NCBI RefSeq assembly: GCF_027111335.1
Contig: NZ_CP114288.1
Coordinates: forward strand, 2,046,001-2,110,000
Direction: 5' to 3'
DNA length: 64,000 nucleotides
DNA from: Flavobacterium aquiphilum
GTDB lineage: Bacteria > Bacteroidota > Bacteroidia > Flavobacteriales > Flavobacteriaceae
Part shown: positions 48,375 to 58,200 of the stretch, in pieces
How the letters are laid out: every line of letters begins with the position of its first letter
How positions within the stretch are numbered: position 1 is the stretch's first letter
Notes under the pieces: generated by a model
The model's database searches: none
Seen by the model: only the letters and a program-made list of their open reading frames with translations
What the model was told of the DNA's origin: nothing
Translations under genes and position numbers: made by a program

Positions 48375-50390
48375 ATGAATAAATTAAAAACGATGTCGTT
48401 TTTAGCAATCATTTTCAGTGTGTCTTTATTTTCACAGCAAAAAGAAAATGTTGCTAATGTATTTCAGATAAAAGATCCCAATTATAAAATTAGCCCTTAC
48501 ACCGGAATGACAAAACAGCATTGGAAGGATGCTGCACTTTATTTGTTGGAAGGAGCATTCAGTTATATTCATACTCTTGATGATCCAATGAAGTTTCCAA
48601 AACAAGAAGGGAAAAGTTATCCTCAAGATGAAAGTAGAGTGCCTACGGAGAAATTAGAAGGTTTGAGCAGAACTTTATTTATAGCCTCTCCGCTTCTAAA
48701 AGAAAATCCTAATTTGGTGATTAATAATATCAAAGTGGCGGATTATTACAGACATCAATTCAGTAAATTGATCGATCCTAGCAGCCCTTCTTATATTGTT
48801 CCCCGTGCCAAAAATGGTGGGCCAAGTCAGAATTTAGTTGAATACGGAGCTATAACAATATCTTTGATGACCAATCCCGAGGTGCTTTGGAAACCACTTC
48901 CTCAAGATCAAAAAGATGCATTGGCAAAATCTATGTTGAGTTATGGTGACGGGCCTACTGTGCCTTCCAACTGGAAGTTTTTTAACATTTTTGTATTGAG
49001 TTTTTTCAAAGACCAGGGATATCCCGTTAATGAGAAATTGTTAGAGGAATATTTGCAAAAATCTTTAAACGATTATAGAGGCGAAGGTTGGTATAACGAT
49101 AATCCGGCCTATGATTATTACAGTATGTGGGGCTATCAATTGTATGGCGTTTTGTGGTCTGAATATTTTGGAAATAAATATTATCCTGAATATGCCGCAA
49201 AATTTCGAAGCAATTTCAAAGATATGAATTCCAATTATCCTTTAATGTTTAGCCGTAACGGGGAGATGATTATGTTTGGGCGCAGTATCAGCTATAGAAT
49301 TGCTACCATCGCTGCTTTGCCTTTTATGGGATTAGAAAATGATGCTGCTATAAATAATGGTTGGTTGCGAAGAATATCATCCGGAGTTTTAAAACAATTT
49401 CTAGAGCATCCACAGTTTATGAAAGATAATGTGCCTACTCTTGGTTTTTATGGGGCATTTGAACCAGCCGTACAAGTGTATAGCTGTAGAGGAAGTGTAT
49501 ATTGGATGGGGAAAGCTTTTCTGGGTCTTTTATTGCCGGATGATAATCCTTTTTGGACAGCAAAAGAAAATGAAGGAAACTGGGAAACCGAATTCAAGAA
49601 AGATCAGGTTTATAATAAATTTCAAAAAGGCTCGGGAATTTTAATTACCGATTATCCTAACATCGGCGCTTCTGAAGTGAGAGCCTGGTGCCATGAAAAA
49701 GTAAGTAGCGATTGGCAGAAATTTAGATCAACAGAAAACTATAACAGATTGTCTTATAACAGTGCTTTCCCTTGGCAGGCTGATGGCCAAAATGGAGAGG
49801 TAGCGATGAATTACGTTGTCAAAAACAAAAATGATCAATGGGAAGCCTTTAGATTATATACGTTTAAAAAGTTTGAAAACGGCATTTATTACAGAGATGT
49901 GGTTTTGGAAACCGATGAAAATATTAAATTTAATTTAGCCGATATTCCTTTGACGAACGGAATTTTGAGAGTCGATAAAAATAACAGCGATAAACCTATT
50001 TCGCTGCGTTTAGGACATTACGCTTTACCAAAACTGGATAAAGAAATTGTCACCACCAAAAAAAATGTAGAAGGTCATGAGATTACTATAATTGATAATG
50101 GAAAATATCAAGTAGCGATGGTTTCTGTTTTAGGTTGGGATAAAACAGAAACTGTGAGTGCAAAAGGATTACATCCCGAAAGTAATGAAAGCACTGTAAT
50201 TGATGTTATGAGCGATTCAAAAACAAATAAGTCGGGGATTTATGCAACGTTGATGCTTTGGAAAAAAACGGGTGAAAAATGGAAGAAAAATGAACTTGTT
50301 CCAGTAAAAAAACTAGAGCAAAAAGAGAATACAGTTGTAATTGAATTTAATGACGGCACAAAGAAACTGATTGATTTTGATAAACAATAA
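48375..50390 (+). CDS. DUF2264 family secreted protein (possible GH154 beta-glucuronidase)
   Basis: A 671-residue secreted protein with a signal peptide (MSFLAIIFSVSLFSQ). The N-terminal 400 residues match the DUF2264 pattern as I know it: LEGLSRTLFIASPLL, NLVEYGAITISLM, NWKFFNIFVLSFFKDQGYP, GEGWYNDNPAYDYYSMWGYQLYG, and FSRNGEMIMFGRSISYRIA. This is an (alpha/alpha)-barrel, followed by a beta-rich C-terminal domain. I recall DUF2264 proteins of arabinogalactan loci being classed as GH154 exo-beta-glucuronidases, which would suit removal of GlcA caps from arabinogalactan. The family link is firm and the activity is less so. GH42 starts 18 bases after its stop. Confidence 0.8.
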   Translation: MNKLKTMSFLAIIFSVSLFSQQKENVANVFQIKDPNYKISPYTGMTKQHWKDAALYLLEGAFSYIHTLDDPMKFPKQEGKSYPQDESRVPTEKLEGLSRTLFIASPLLKENPNLVINNIKVADYYRHQFSKLIDPSSPSYIVPRAKNGGPSQNLVEYGAITISLMTNPEVLWKPLPQDQKDALAKSMLSYGDGPTVPSNWKFFNIFVLSFFKDQGYPVNEKLLEEYLQKSLNDYRGEGWYNDNPAYDYYSMWGYQLYGVLWSEYFGNKYYPEYAAKFRSNFKDMNSNYPLMFSRNGEMIMFGRSISYRIATIAALPFMGLENDAAINNGWLRRISSGVLKQFLEHPQFMKDNVPTLGFYGAFEPAVQVYSCRGSVYWMGKAFLGLLLPDDNPFWTAKENEGNWETEFKKDQVYNKFQKGSGILITDYPNIGASEVRAWCHEKVSSDWQKFRSTENYNRLSYNSAFPWQADGQNGEVAMNYVVKNKNDQWEAFRLYTFKKFENGIYYRDVVLETDENIKFNLADIPLTNGILRVDKNNSDKPISLRLGHYALPKLDKEIVTTKKNVEGHEITIIDNGKYQVAMVSVLGWDKTETVSAKGLHPESNESTVIDVMSDSKTNKSGIYATLMLWKKTGEKWKKNELVPVKKLEQKENTVVIEFNDGTKKLIDFDKQ

Positions 50391-50408
50391 TCTGTAATAC
50401 AGCATGTA

Positions 50409-52508
50409 ATGAAACAGAAAGAAAAAAAACACGTTTTGAGAATAATATTTGCCCTATTTGGAATACTTATTAGCATAAATTCGGCTGCTCAAAAAATCGA
50501 AAAATATTTTCCCAAAAAAGACCTTACAAGAGTGGGAGTATATTATTATCCTGAACATTGGGATCCCAATCAATGGGATCGCGACTTGAAAAATATAGCT
50601 GCAATGGGTTTTGAATTTACCCATTTTGCTGAATTCGCATGGGCTCAGCTTGAACCACAGGAAGGAGTATATGATTTTAAATGGCTTGATAAAGCTATAG
50701 AAATTGCTGCAAAATATAATTTAAAAGTTATTATGTGTACTTCGACTGCGACGCCTCCCGTGTGGTTAGTCCGCAAGTATCCTGATGTACTTGAGACTTA
50801 TGAGGATGGAACCAAAACAGATCATGGTTCTAGACAGCACGCATCTTTTTCGAGTAATTACTATCGAACCTATTCTATGAAAATGGTTGAACAATTGGCA
50901 AAAAGATACGGCAATGACAAACGTATAATGGGTTGGCAGGTAGATAATGAACCAAGTCGTTTTCTTGATTATGGCGCCGATGCACAGCAGCGCTACCGCG
51001 ATTGGCTAAAGGAAAAATATAAAAACATTGACACCTTAAATGAAGCTTGGGGAAACAATTTCTGGAGCGGAATTTATACTAGTTTTGACCAAATTAATAT
51101 TCCGCTGCATAAAGAATGGGGGATGAACCTGCATTCTCAATTAGATCATTTTAGATTCGCTGATCAGGAAACTGCAACCTTTTTGGATGAACAGGCGTTA
51201 ACAATACGCAAGTTTGCAACCAAAGATCAATGGATTACTTCTAATTACATACCAAACTACAATGTAAGTTATGTTGGTATGAGCAAAGAATTAGATTTTG
51301 ATTGTTACACACGTTATATGGTTTACGGAGGAAGTCTGGGAATAGGTCCGAAAGGTTATCGCGTAGGCGATTATTCAAATATTGCTATGGCTAATGATTT
51401 TTTTCGTCCTACAAAAGGCATGTATGGTGTTATGGAACTGCAGCCGGGTCAGGTAAACTGGGGAAGTATTAATCCGCAGCCATTGCCGGGAAGTATTCGT
51501 ATGTGGTTATGGCATGTTTTTGCCGGAGGCAGCAAATTCACTTGTACATATCGCTACCGTGCGCCTTTATATGGTTATGAGCAATTTCATTATGGAATCG
51601 TTGGTACAGATGGCGTAACACCTACTCCTGGTGGTATGGAGTTTAGCCAGTTCATTAAAGAAATTGGTATGTTGCGAACAAAATATGATGCAAAGGCAAC
51701 ACTACCGGATTATTATCTAAAGCGAAAAACTGGCATACTGTTTAATGGCGATAATGTCATGGGGATTGATCTAAACAAGCAAACAAAAGAATGGAATACA
51801 ATCGGTCATTTCCTAAAATATTATAAAGCAGCAAAATCTTTTGGCGCACCTGTTGATTTTGTTCGTGATACTACTAATTTCTCAAATTATCCAGTCTTAA
51901 TCGTGCCTGCTTATCAAATGATTGACCAAAAAATGATTGACAAACTGACTTTGTATGCAAAAAATGGGGGGAATTTAGTACTAAGTTGCCGATCAGGAAT
52001 TCAAAACAGGAAAGGTCATCTTTGGGAAGCTAAATTTTATGAACCAATGTGGAATTTAATAGGTTCCAAAGTTGATTCCTATGATTTGTTAATGCCACAT
52101 TCGCCGGGAATAATTAAGTTTAACGATAAGGAATATGAGTGGATCAGTTGGGGAGATTTGTTAAAGCCAAATAAGGAAACAGAAATTTGGGGAACTTACG
52201 AAGGTGATTTTTATTCGGGAACTCCTGCTGTTATTTCGCATAAATTAGGTAAGGGGACTGTAACTTATATTGGTTTGGATTCAAAAAATGGAGATCTTGA
52301 AAAACAAGTATTGACGAAATTATACCAACAGCAAAATATTCCAATAGAAAATTATCCGGAAGGCGTGATGGTAGAATATCGTGACGGATTTGGAATCGCT
52401 GTCAATTATTCTGATAAAGTCTTCAATATGGATTTACCAAAAAGCGCTAAGATTCTTATCGGAACCCAATCAATAAAAACCGCCGATGTACTTGTCTGGA
52501 AATATTAA
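50409..52508 (+). CDS. Beta-galactosidase, GH42, secreted
   Basis: A 699-residue GH42 with a signal peptide (IIFALFGILISINSAAQ). The TIM barrel (about 35-400) shows VGVYYYPEHWDPNQWDRDLKNI, FAWAQLEP, TSTATPPVWLVRKYPDV and WQVDNEPS with Glu181 as acid/base, then MELQPGQVNW with Glu343 as nucleophile. A trimerisation-type domain (KRKTGILFNGDN to HKLGKGTVTYIGLDS) and a small C-terminal beta domain follow. GH42 enzymes cleave terminal galactose, often from beta-1,4- or beta-1,3-galactan oligosaccharides. Bacteroidota copies with a signal peptide act in the periplasm. It is in one run with the GH2 and DUF2264 genes. Confidence 0.94.
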   Translation: MKQKEKKHVLRIIFALFGILISINSAAQKIEKYFPKKDLTRVGVYYYPEHWDPNQWDRDLKNIAAMGFEFTHFAEFAWAQLEPQEGVYDFKWLDKAIEIAAKYNLKVIMCTSTATPPVWLVRKYPDVLETYEDGTKTDHGSRQHASFSSNYYRTYSMKMVEQLAKRYGNDKRIMGWQVDNEPSRFLDYGADAQQRYRDWLKEKYKNIDTLNEAWGNNFWSGIYTSFDQINIPLHKEWGMNLHSQLDHFRFADQETATFLDEQALTIRKFATKDQWITSNYIPNYNVSYVGMSKELDFDCYTRYMVYGGSLGIGPKGYRVGDYSNIAMANDFFRPTKGMYGVMELQPGQVNWGSINPQPLPGSIRMWLWHVFAGGSKFTCTYRYRAPLYGYEQFHYGIVGTDGVTPTPGGMEFSQFIKEIGMLRTKYDAKATLPDYYLKRKTGILFNGDNVMGIDLNKQTKEWNTIGHFLKYYKAAKSFGAPVDFVRDTTNFSNYPVLIVPAYQMIDQKMIDKLTLYAKNGGNLVLSCRSGIQNRKGHLWEAKFYEPMWNLIGSKVDSYDLLMPHSPGIIKFNDKEYEWISWGDLLKPNKETEIWGTYEGDFYSGTPAVISHKLGKGTVTYIGLDSKNGDLEKQVLTKLYQQQNIPIENYPEGVMVEYRDGFGIAVNYSDKVFNMDLPKSAKILIGTQSIKTADVLVWKY

Positions 52509-52574
52509 TGCTATAGAAAGCTATTTGTAAAATAGTAGAATCACAAAGTCTATAACTAATCTAAACTATAAATA

Positions 52575-54791
52575 ATGAATTCGAATTTAATATTATTTAC
52601 TCCCAAAAAGCAGATTTGCAAGTTGGCTGTTTTGGCGGTTGCCTTGTCTTTTTTTGGCACGGCCAATGCACAGCAGGTTTCGAAAAAGAAATTACCAAAA
52701 TCGGAAACTAAGAATTCCAATTTAAAAACATCAGCTTATTTATTTGCCTATTTCACAGGGAATTCCAATGATGAAGAAGCGATTCGCTTTGCGATCAGTA
52801 ATGACGGTTATAATTTCAGGGCATTAAACGACAATAAACCGATTATTAATTCTGCTGATATTAGTGAAACTGGCGGTGTGAGAGATCCTCATATTTTGCG
52901 CGGAGCTGATGGGAAAACATTTTATATGGTGGTAACCGATATGGTTTCGGCCAAAGGTTGGGATTCCAATAGAGCAATGACTTTATTGAAATCCTCCGAT
53001 TTAATTCATTGGACTTCCAGTAAAATTAACATTCAAAAAAGATTTCCCGGAAATGAAGATTTAAAACGGGTTTGGGCGCCACAAACGATTTACGATGTCC
53101 AAAAAGGGAAGTATATGATTTATTGGTCCATGAAAAATGGCAATAACCCTGATATTATTTATTACGCTTACGCCAATAAAGATTTCACGGATTTGGAAAC
53201 CGAGCCGAAACAATTGTTTTTCAGTCCGACGAATGGATCTTGTATCGACGGGGATATTATTTTTAAAGATGGAAAATATCATCTTTTCTTTAAGACAGAA
53301 GGGGAAGGAGCGGGTATAAAAATCGCCGTTTCCGATAAATTGACCGAAGGTTATGTTTTGAGGGACAAATATGTACAGCAAACCAAATATCCGGTAGAAG
53401 GAGCAGGAGTTTTCAAACTGAATAACTCGAATGATTATATACTGATGTATGATCTTTATACAAAAGGGAAATATCAGTTTACGAGAACCAGTGATTTAGA
53501 AAATTTCTCGGTTATTGACAATGCGGTTTCGATGAACTTTCACCCGAGACACGGAACCGTAATGCCAATTACTGCTGAAGAAGTTGCAAGATTAGAAAGC
53601 AAATGGGGAACCGCAAAAGATATTATGAGTTCGCCTGAAGCAATAGAAGTTAAGAAAACGAATGTCAAAGCGGATGAAACTTTAAAACAAGTTCATTTAC
53701 CGGTAAAACAGGGAACCAATCTTTCATCATTCAAACCTGATTTTACAAAATATGCAGGTGTAACGATTGAACCAAAAACGCCTCAGAATTTTACCAAAGG
53801 AGCTGTAAAATATACTGTTGCAATAAATGGGCAGCCATCAGAAACCTGGTCTGTTATCGCTTCGGTGGCAAACAATCCTGTTTTGAACGGTCTTTATGCT
53901 GACCCGGATATTTTGTATTCCGAAAAAGATTCGAAATACTATATCTATCCAACGAGCGATGGTTTTGACAATTGGTCTGGGACTTATTTTAAAACATTTT
54001 CCTCAACCGATTTGGTAAACTGGACTGATGAAGGAGTTATTCTTGATTTGGAAAAAGACGTAAGTTGGGCAAAGAAAAATGCCTGGGCTCCTTGTATTTT
54101 GGAGAAAAAAGTGGGTGACAGCTACAAGTATTACTTTTATTTTACCGCAGGACAGAAAATAGGTGTGGCTGTTGCCGATAGTCCAAAAGGCCCTTTTGTG
54201 GACTCCGGAAAACCATTGGTGGAAAAATATCCAAATGGAGTTACAGGTGGACAACAAATAGATCCCGATGTTTTCACCGATCCAAAAACCGGGAAAAACT
54301 ACTTGTACTGGGGTAATAATTATATGGCTTGCGCCGAAATTAACCCCGATATGATTTCCATCAATGAGGAAACTGTCAAAGTGATAACACCGGATAAGAC
54401 TTTCCGCGAAGGTACAACTGTCTTTTTCAGAAACGGAAAATATTACTTTTTATGGTCAGAAGATGATACCCGAAGTGAGAATTATAAAGTACGTTACGGA
54501 ACTTCTGATTCTCCTACCGGAAAAATCAGCATCCCTGAAAATAATTTGGTCATAGCCAAAGACAAAGAAGCTGAGATTTATGCAACAGGTCATAATTCGA
54601 TAATTCAAATACCGGGCAAAGACGAATGGTACATTGTGTATCACCGTTTCAATTATCCAAAGGGAATTACAATGGGAAGACCTGCTGGATTCAACAGAGA
54701 AGTTTGCATCGATAAAATGGAGTTTGACAAAGAAGGGAATATCCTAACGGTGAAACCTACACACGAGGGAATTAAACCTTTGAAAAAATAA
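52575..54791 (+). CDS. Two-module GH43 enzyme (tandem GH43 domains)
   Basis: A 738-residue secreted protein made of two GH43-type beta-propellers joined by a short beta-rich linker (about residues 365-430). Module 1 (about 50-350) has VRDPHIL (base Asp), DGDIIFKDGKYHLFF (modulator) and VEGAGVFKL (acid Glu). Module 2 (about 435-735) has YADPDIL (base), DPDVFTDPKTGKNYLYWG (modulator) and REGTTVFFRNGKYYFLWSEDD (acid). The key residues are in place in both modules, so both look active. The signal region is ICKLAVLAVALSFFGTANA. Such double enzymes usually remove arabinose side chains of different linkage. It is the last gene of the contiguous enzyme run and is followed by a terminator. Confidence 0.9.
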   Translation: MNSNLILFTPKKQICKLAVLAVALSFFGTANAQQVSKKKLPKSETKNSNLKTSAYLFAYFTGNSNDEEAIRFAISNDGYNFRALNDNKPIINSADISETGGVRDPHILRGADGKTFYMVVTDMVSAKGWDSNRAMTLLKSSDLIHWTSSKINIQKRFPGNEDLKRVWAPQTIYDVQKGKYMIYWSMKNGNNPDIIYYAYANKDFTDLETEPKQLFFSPTNGSCIDGDIIFKDGKYHLFFKTEGEGAGIKIAVSDKLTEGYVLRDKYVQQTKYPVEGAGVFKLNNSNDYILMYDLYTKGKYQFTRTSDLENFSVIDNAVSMNFHPRHGTVMPITAEEVARLESKWGTAKDIMSSPEAIEVKKTNVKADETLKQVHLPVKQGTNLSSFKPDFTKYAGVTIEPKTPQNFTKGAVKYTVAINGQPSETWSVIASVANNPVLNGLYADPDILYSEKDSKYYIYPTSDGFDNWSGTYFKTFSSTDLVNWTDEGVILDLEKDVSWAKKNAWAPCILEKKVGDSYKYYFYFTAGQKIGVAVADSPKGPFVDSGKPLVEKYPNGVTGGQQIDPDVFTDPKTGKNYLYWGNNYMACAEINPDMISINEETVKVITPDKTFREGTTVFFRNGKYYFLWSEDDTRSENYKVRYGTSDSPTGKISIPENNLVIAKDKEAEIYATGHNSIIQIPGKDEWYIVYHRFNYPKGITMGRPAGFNREVCIDKMEFDKEGNILTVKPTHEGIKPLKK

Positions 54792-54878
54792 TATTCTCAA
54801 TAGCAAAAATGTATTGTTTGCAGTAATGATTGAAGTCATTTTAGCAAGCTCGAAAATTAGTTTTTAAATTAGTCAGTA

Positions 54879-54911
54879 AAGGCTGTTTCTTTTATAAGGA
54901 GCAGCTTTTTT
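54879..54911 (+). terminator. Terminator after the tandem GH43 gene
   Basis: AAGGCTGTTTCTT (54879-54891) pairs with AAGGAGCAGCTTT (54896-54908) around a four-base loop, using three G-U pairs, and leads into TTTTTT at 54906-54911. Confidence 0.78.
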
Positions 54912-55071
54912 ATTTTGATTAAATGGCTGCAATTGCTGTTTTTTTATAACACTCTTTAATGGAATGTTACTTTGTTTAAAAGTTAAATAATTTGAATGTT
55001 TGTATATTATTTAGGTTTTATTTGTGTATGGTGTAAAAAATAGTGTTTTTAATTGTTTAAATGCTAATATG

Positions 55072-55128
55072 ACCCTTCTTTAATATTATAATCTCCCCCT
55101 TCCTACAAAAAATGTTAAGGTAATTTTG
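55072..55128 (+). promoter_or_regulatory. C-rich direct-repeat promoter of the GH128-like gene
   Basis: ACCCTTC at 55072 and CCCCCTTCC at 55095 lie 23 bases apart. The second repeat is exactly 26 bases ahead of TAATTTTG (55121-55128). This third copy of the arrangement places the secreted GH128-like gene under the same control as susC and the LacZ-type GH2, although it has its own transcript. Confidence 0.72.
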
Positions 55129-55247
55129 GAATGTTTACTATTTATTGATAGCGGAATTTCTGCTGATGTAGGATGTATTTCTCTTATTGTCAATATTGTA
55201 GATGAGTAAATGAGTGAAGTTTTATAATTATTAAAAATGATTTAAAG

Positions 55248-58200
55248 ATGAAAAAAAATTACACAATTTTATTATTGTTTTTAGCAGTCTTTGCAAGCCA
55301 AATCTATGCACAGGCTCCAAATCTGCCTACAAAAGTAGGTCTTGCCACTAGTTTAAGTGGCAATAGGACATTTACAGGCTCCACGGCCTTGGATACAATA
55401 GTTTTGCCTTATTCTGGGACAAATGAATTTACACTTGAAGTACAGGCTAAGATTAATTCTGCTTCAGGAAGAGGACTTGATGTTCAGGCGTCTGATAAGA
55501 ATGGAGTTGGGTTTAGAACTTCTTTAGACAAGACAACTTTCAATAATACAACGCTTTTGCCTTTGGTGGAAAATTTAAGTGCTTCGGCAGACAATGCTCA
55601 GGAACAAACGTATAGATATGCCGTAAAAGACGGATATGCACATATTTATCAGGATGGACATTATTTAACATCCAAAGCACTTGATTATGTGGCTGATGAG
55701 AATTCGGCGAATCAGCCAATAGTCTATGGTGCTGACAATGCAGTAGGTAAATGGGCTGGTATTGTTGGTAATACTTCTGGAAAACCATCAGATTATGGTT
55801 GGGCAAATCCTGCCGCTTCCACAATTTTCAATACAGCTAATAGCGGAAGTGGAGTAAGGTATTTGGATGTAACTTCAGGACATACTTTTGAGGATAACGG
55901 ATCAACTTATAAAGGTCGGTTACTTTATATTCGTTGGGATAATAATAGTATTTCGGGATCTACTTACAGCTTTCCTATAAAGTTGGAAAAAGGGCTTCAA
56001 TATGAATTTTCATGGATTTATGAGCTTGTTGCAAATGCTTCGCCTGGTGTAAAAATGAATGTAGCGATCTCATCTGGATCGGATGGATCTGGTGCAATAA
56101 TTTCGAAGACTTTTACTTCTGGAAATGCGTTTAAATTGCGAAGAGGGAATATGTCTTTTCTGTCGGATTCTGAGGGAACTTATTACGTTACAATTACCGG
56201 TGATTGGGCGCTTTTTGGTATTGGGGAATTAAAACTGAAGTCAACAAATTTGATTAATACTTGGGATGGTATGCCTGAAAATAGTGCTGGAAAACCATCG
56301 GACTACGGCTGGATTAATCCCGGTGCAGCTACTGTTTTTAATACTGCAAATAGTACTAGCGGTTCCCGATATATGGATGTAACAACAGGTCATACATTTG
56401 AAGCAGATGGTTCGAATTATTCGGGAAGGCTAATGTATATCAGATGGGATAGTAGCACAGTTGAGAATTCAGTCTATTCTTTTCCAGTACAATTAGAAGC
56501 TTCTAAGGATTATCAATTTTCATGGATTTATGATTACATATCTAACGGTAATCCGGGAAATCGAATGACGGTGAGTATTAATACTTCAGCTGATGGTACG
56601 GGAACAGTGATTGGGGCTAAAAATTTTGTTACTGGTGCTATAAATCAATTAAGAAAAGGTGATTTCTCTTTTCATTCTCAAAACGCAGGTACCTATTATG
56701 TGACAATAACTGGAGATCGGGCGCTTTTTGGTATTGGAGATTTGAAACTGAAGGGACAGCGATTTTCAAGAATTGTTATTGGGAAAAATTATGTCAATGG
56801 TGCAGTAGATATGAGTGTTAGTTCGGTGACTTATGAAGATGCAGCTTACGCACCGATTAAAATTGATTCGCCATCAACTGTAAATGTAACTATTACAAAT
56901 CCGGAGGTTTCTGTTGGTGCCTATTCTAAATCAAATGTGGTTTTGAACTCGGGAGTGTCTTTGCATCTTACAAGTGGTTTTAATCCGTTAATTAATAGCA
57001 AAGTCGAATTAAATTCTGCTGACGCCCGACTTTATTTTGATGCGGTCAAGCCTTCTGTGGTTATTGACTCCTATTTGCAATTTGTTACTGTTAATGGTGT
57101 GCCTGCTAGTAATAATGTAAATGTTTATGTGTCTAATTATGGTTCCGGTTCTGTTGTTGTATTGCAAACAAACGACTTTAAACCGTTAGAAGTATTTACT
57201 GAAGAAAATTTTGGAGGTACTGCTCAACAATTTGATATTGTTACCCCATACAGCAATTTAGGAGGATTGGATAACAAAATCAAATCCTTTAAACTGAAAA
57301 AAGGATATATGGCTACGTTTGCTTCCAATTCGAACGGTACAGGTTATAGTAGGGTTTTTATAGCCGAAAATCAAGATATAGAAATACCGGTTTTGCCACC
57401 TTATTTGAAAGGAACTATTTCGTTTGTCAGAACGATGAGATGGCATGAAGTTAGTAAAAAAGGGCTTGCTGGTGGAGCTACATCAGCTATGGATGCGACA
57501 AATATTTCATGGTATTACAACTGGAATACTGGAGGAACTACGACGTCTAATGTAGAGTATGTGCCAATTAGACAAACAGCATATTGGCCTAGTTTTGGAC
57601 CTGCAAATACTAAAGAAGGCTACACTCATCAATTAGGGTTTAATGAGCCGGATCGTCCGGATCAGTCTAATATGACAGTTGAAACAGCTCTTGGTGTATG
57701 GCCTTCTCTTATGCAATCTGGTTTAAGGTTGGGATCACCCGCCACATCAGACCCATTTAATTCTTGGTTGGGGAATTTTATGACTCAGGCAGAAGCCAAA
57801 AATTATAGAGTTGATTACATGGCACTTCATTGTTACTGGTATAAATCTGCGACACAATGGGCTAGTGATTTGCAAAGTATTTACAACAAATATCATAGGC
57901 CAATTTGGATAACCGAGTGGAATGTTGGAGCAAACTGGACAGGGAATTCATTTCCTGACGGTCCTGATAAGCTAACGGATGCAAATGCGACCAAGCATAA
58001 AAATGATTTGGCAGCTGTATTGAAAGTTTTGGATAATACCGATTATGTAGAGCGTTATTCGATTTACAATTGGGTGCAAGATTCAAGAGCGATGTACGTT
58101 ACGATAAATGATGCTTTTAAAACTAGAAATCCAGATTGGGCAAATTACGTTTGGCTTAAAACAGCACCGGTGATTTCAAACACAGCAACTGATTATACTG

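Larger units (their letters stand above)
54792..55247. other. Intergenic region ahead of the GH128-like gene
   Basis: These 456 bases hold a terminator (54879-54911) and a C-rich-repeat promoter (55072-55128). The rest is A/T-rich leader with no recognised gene. Confidence 0.6.
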
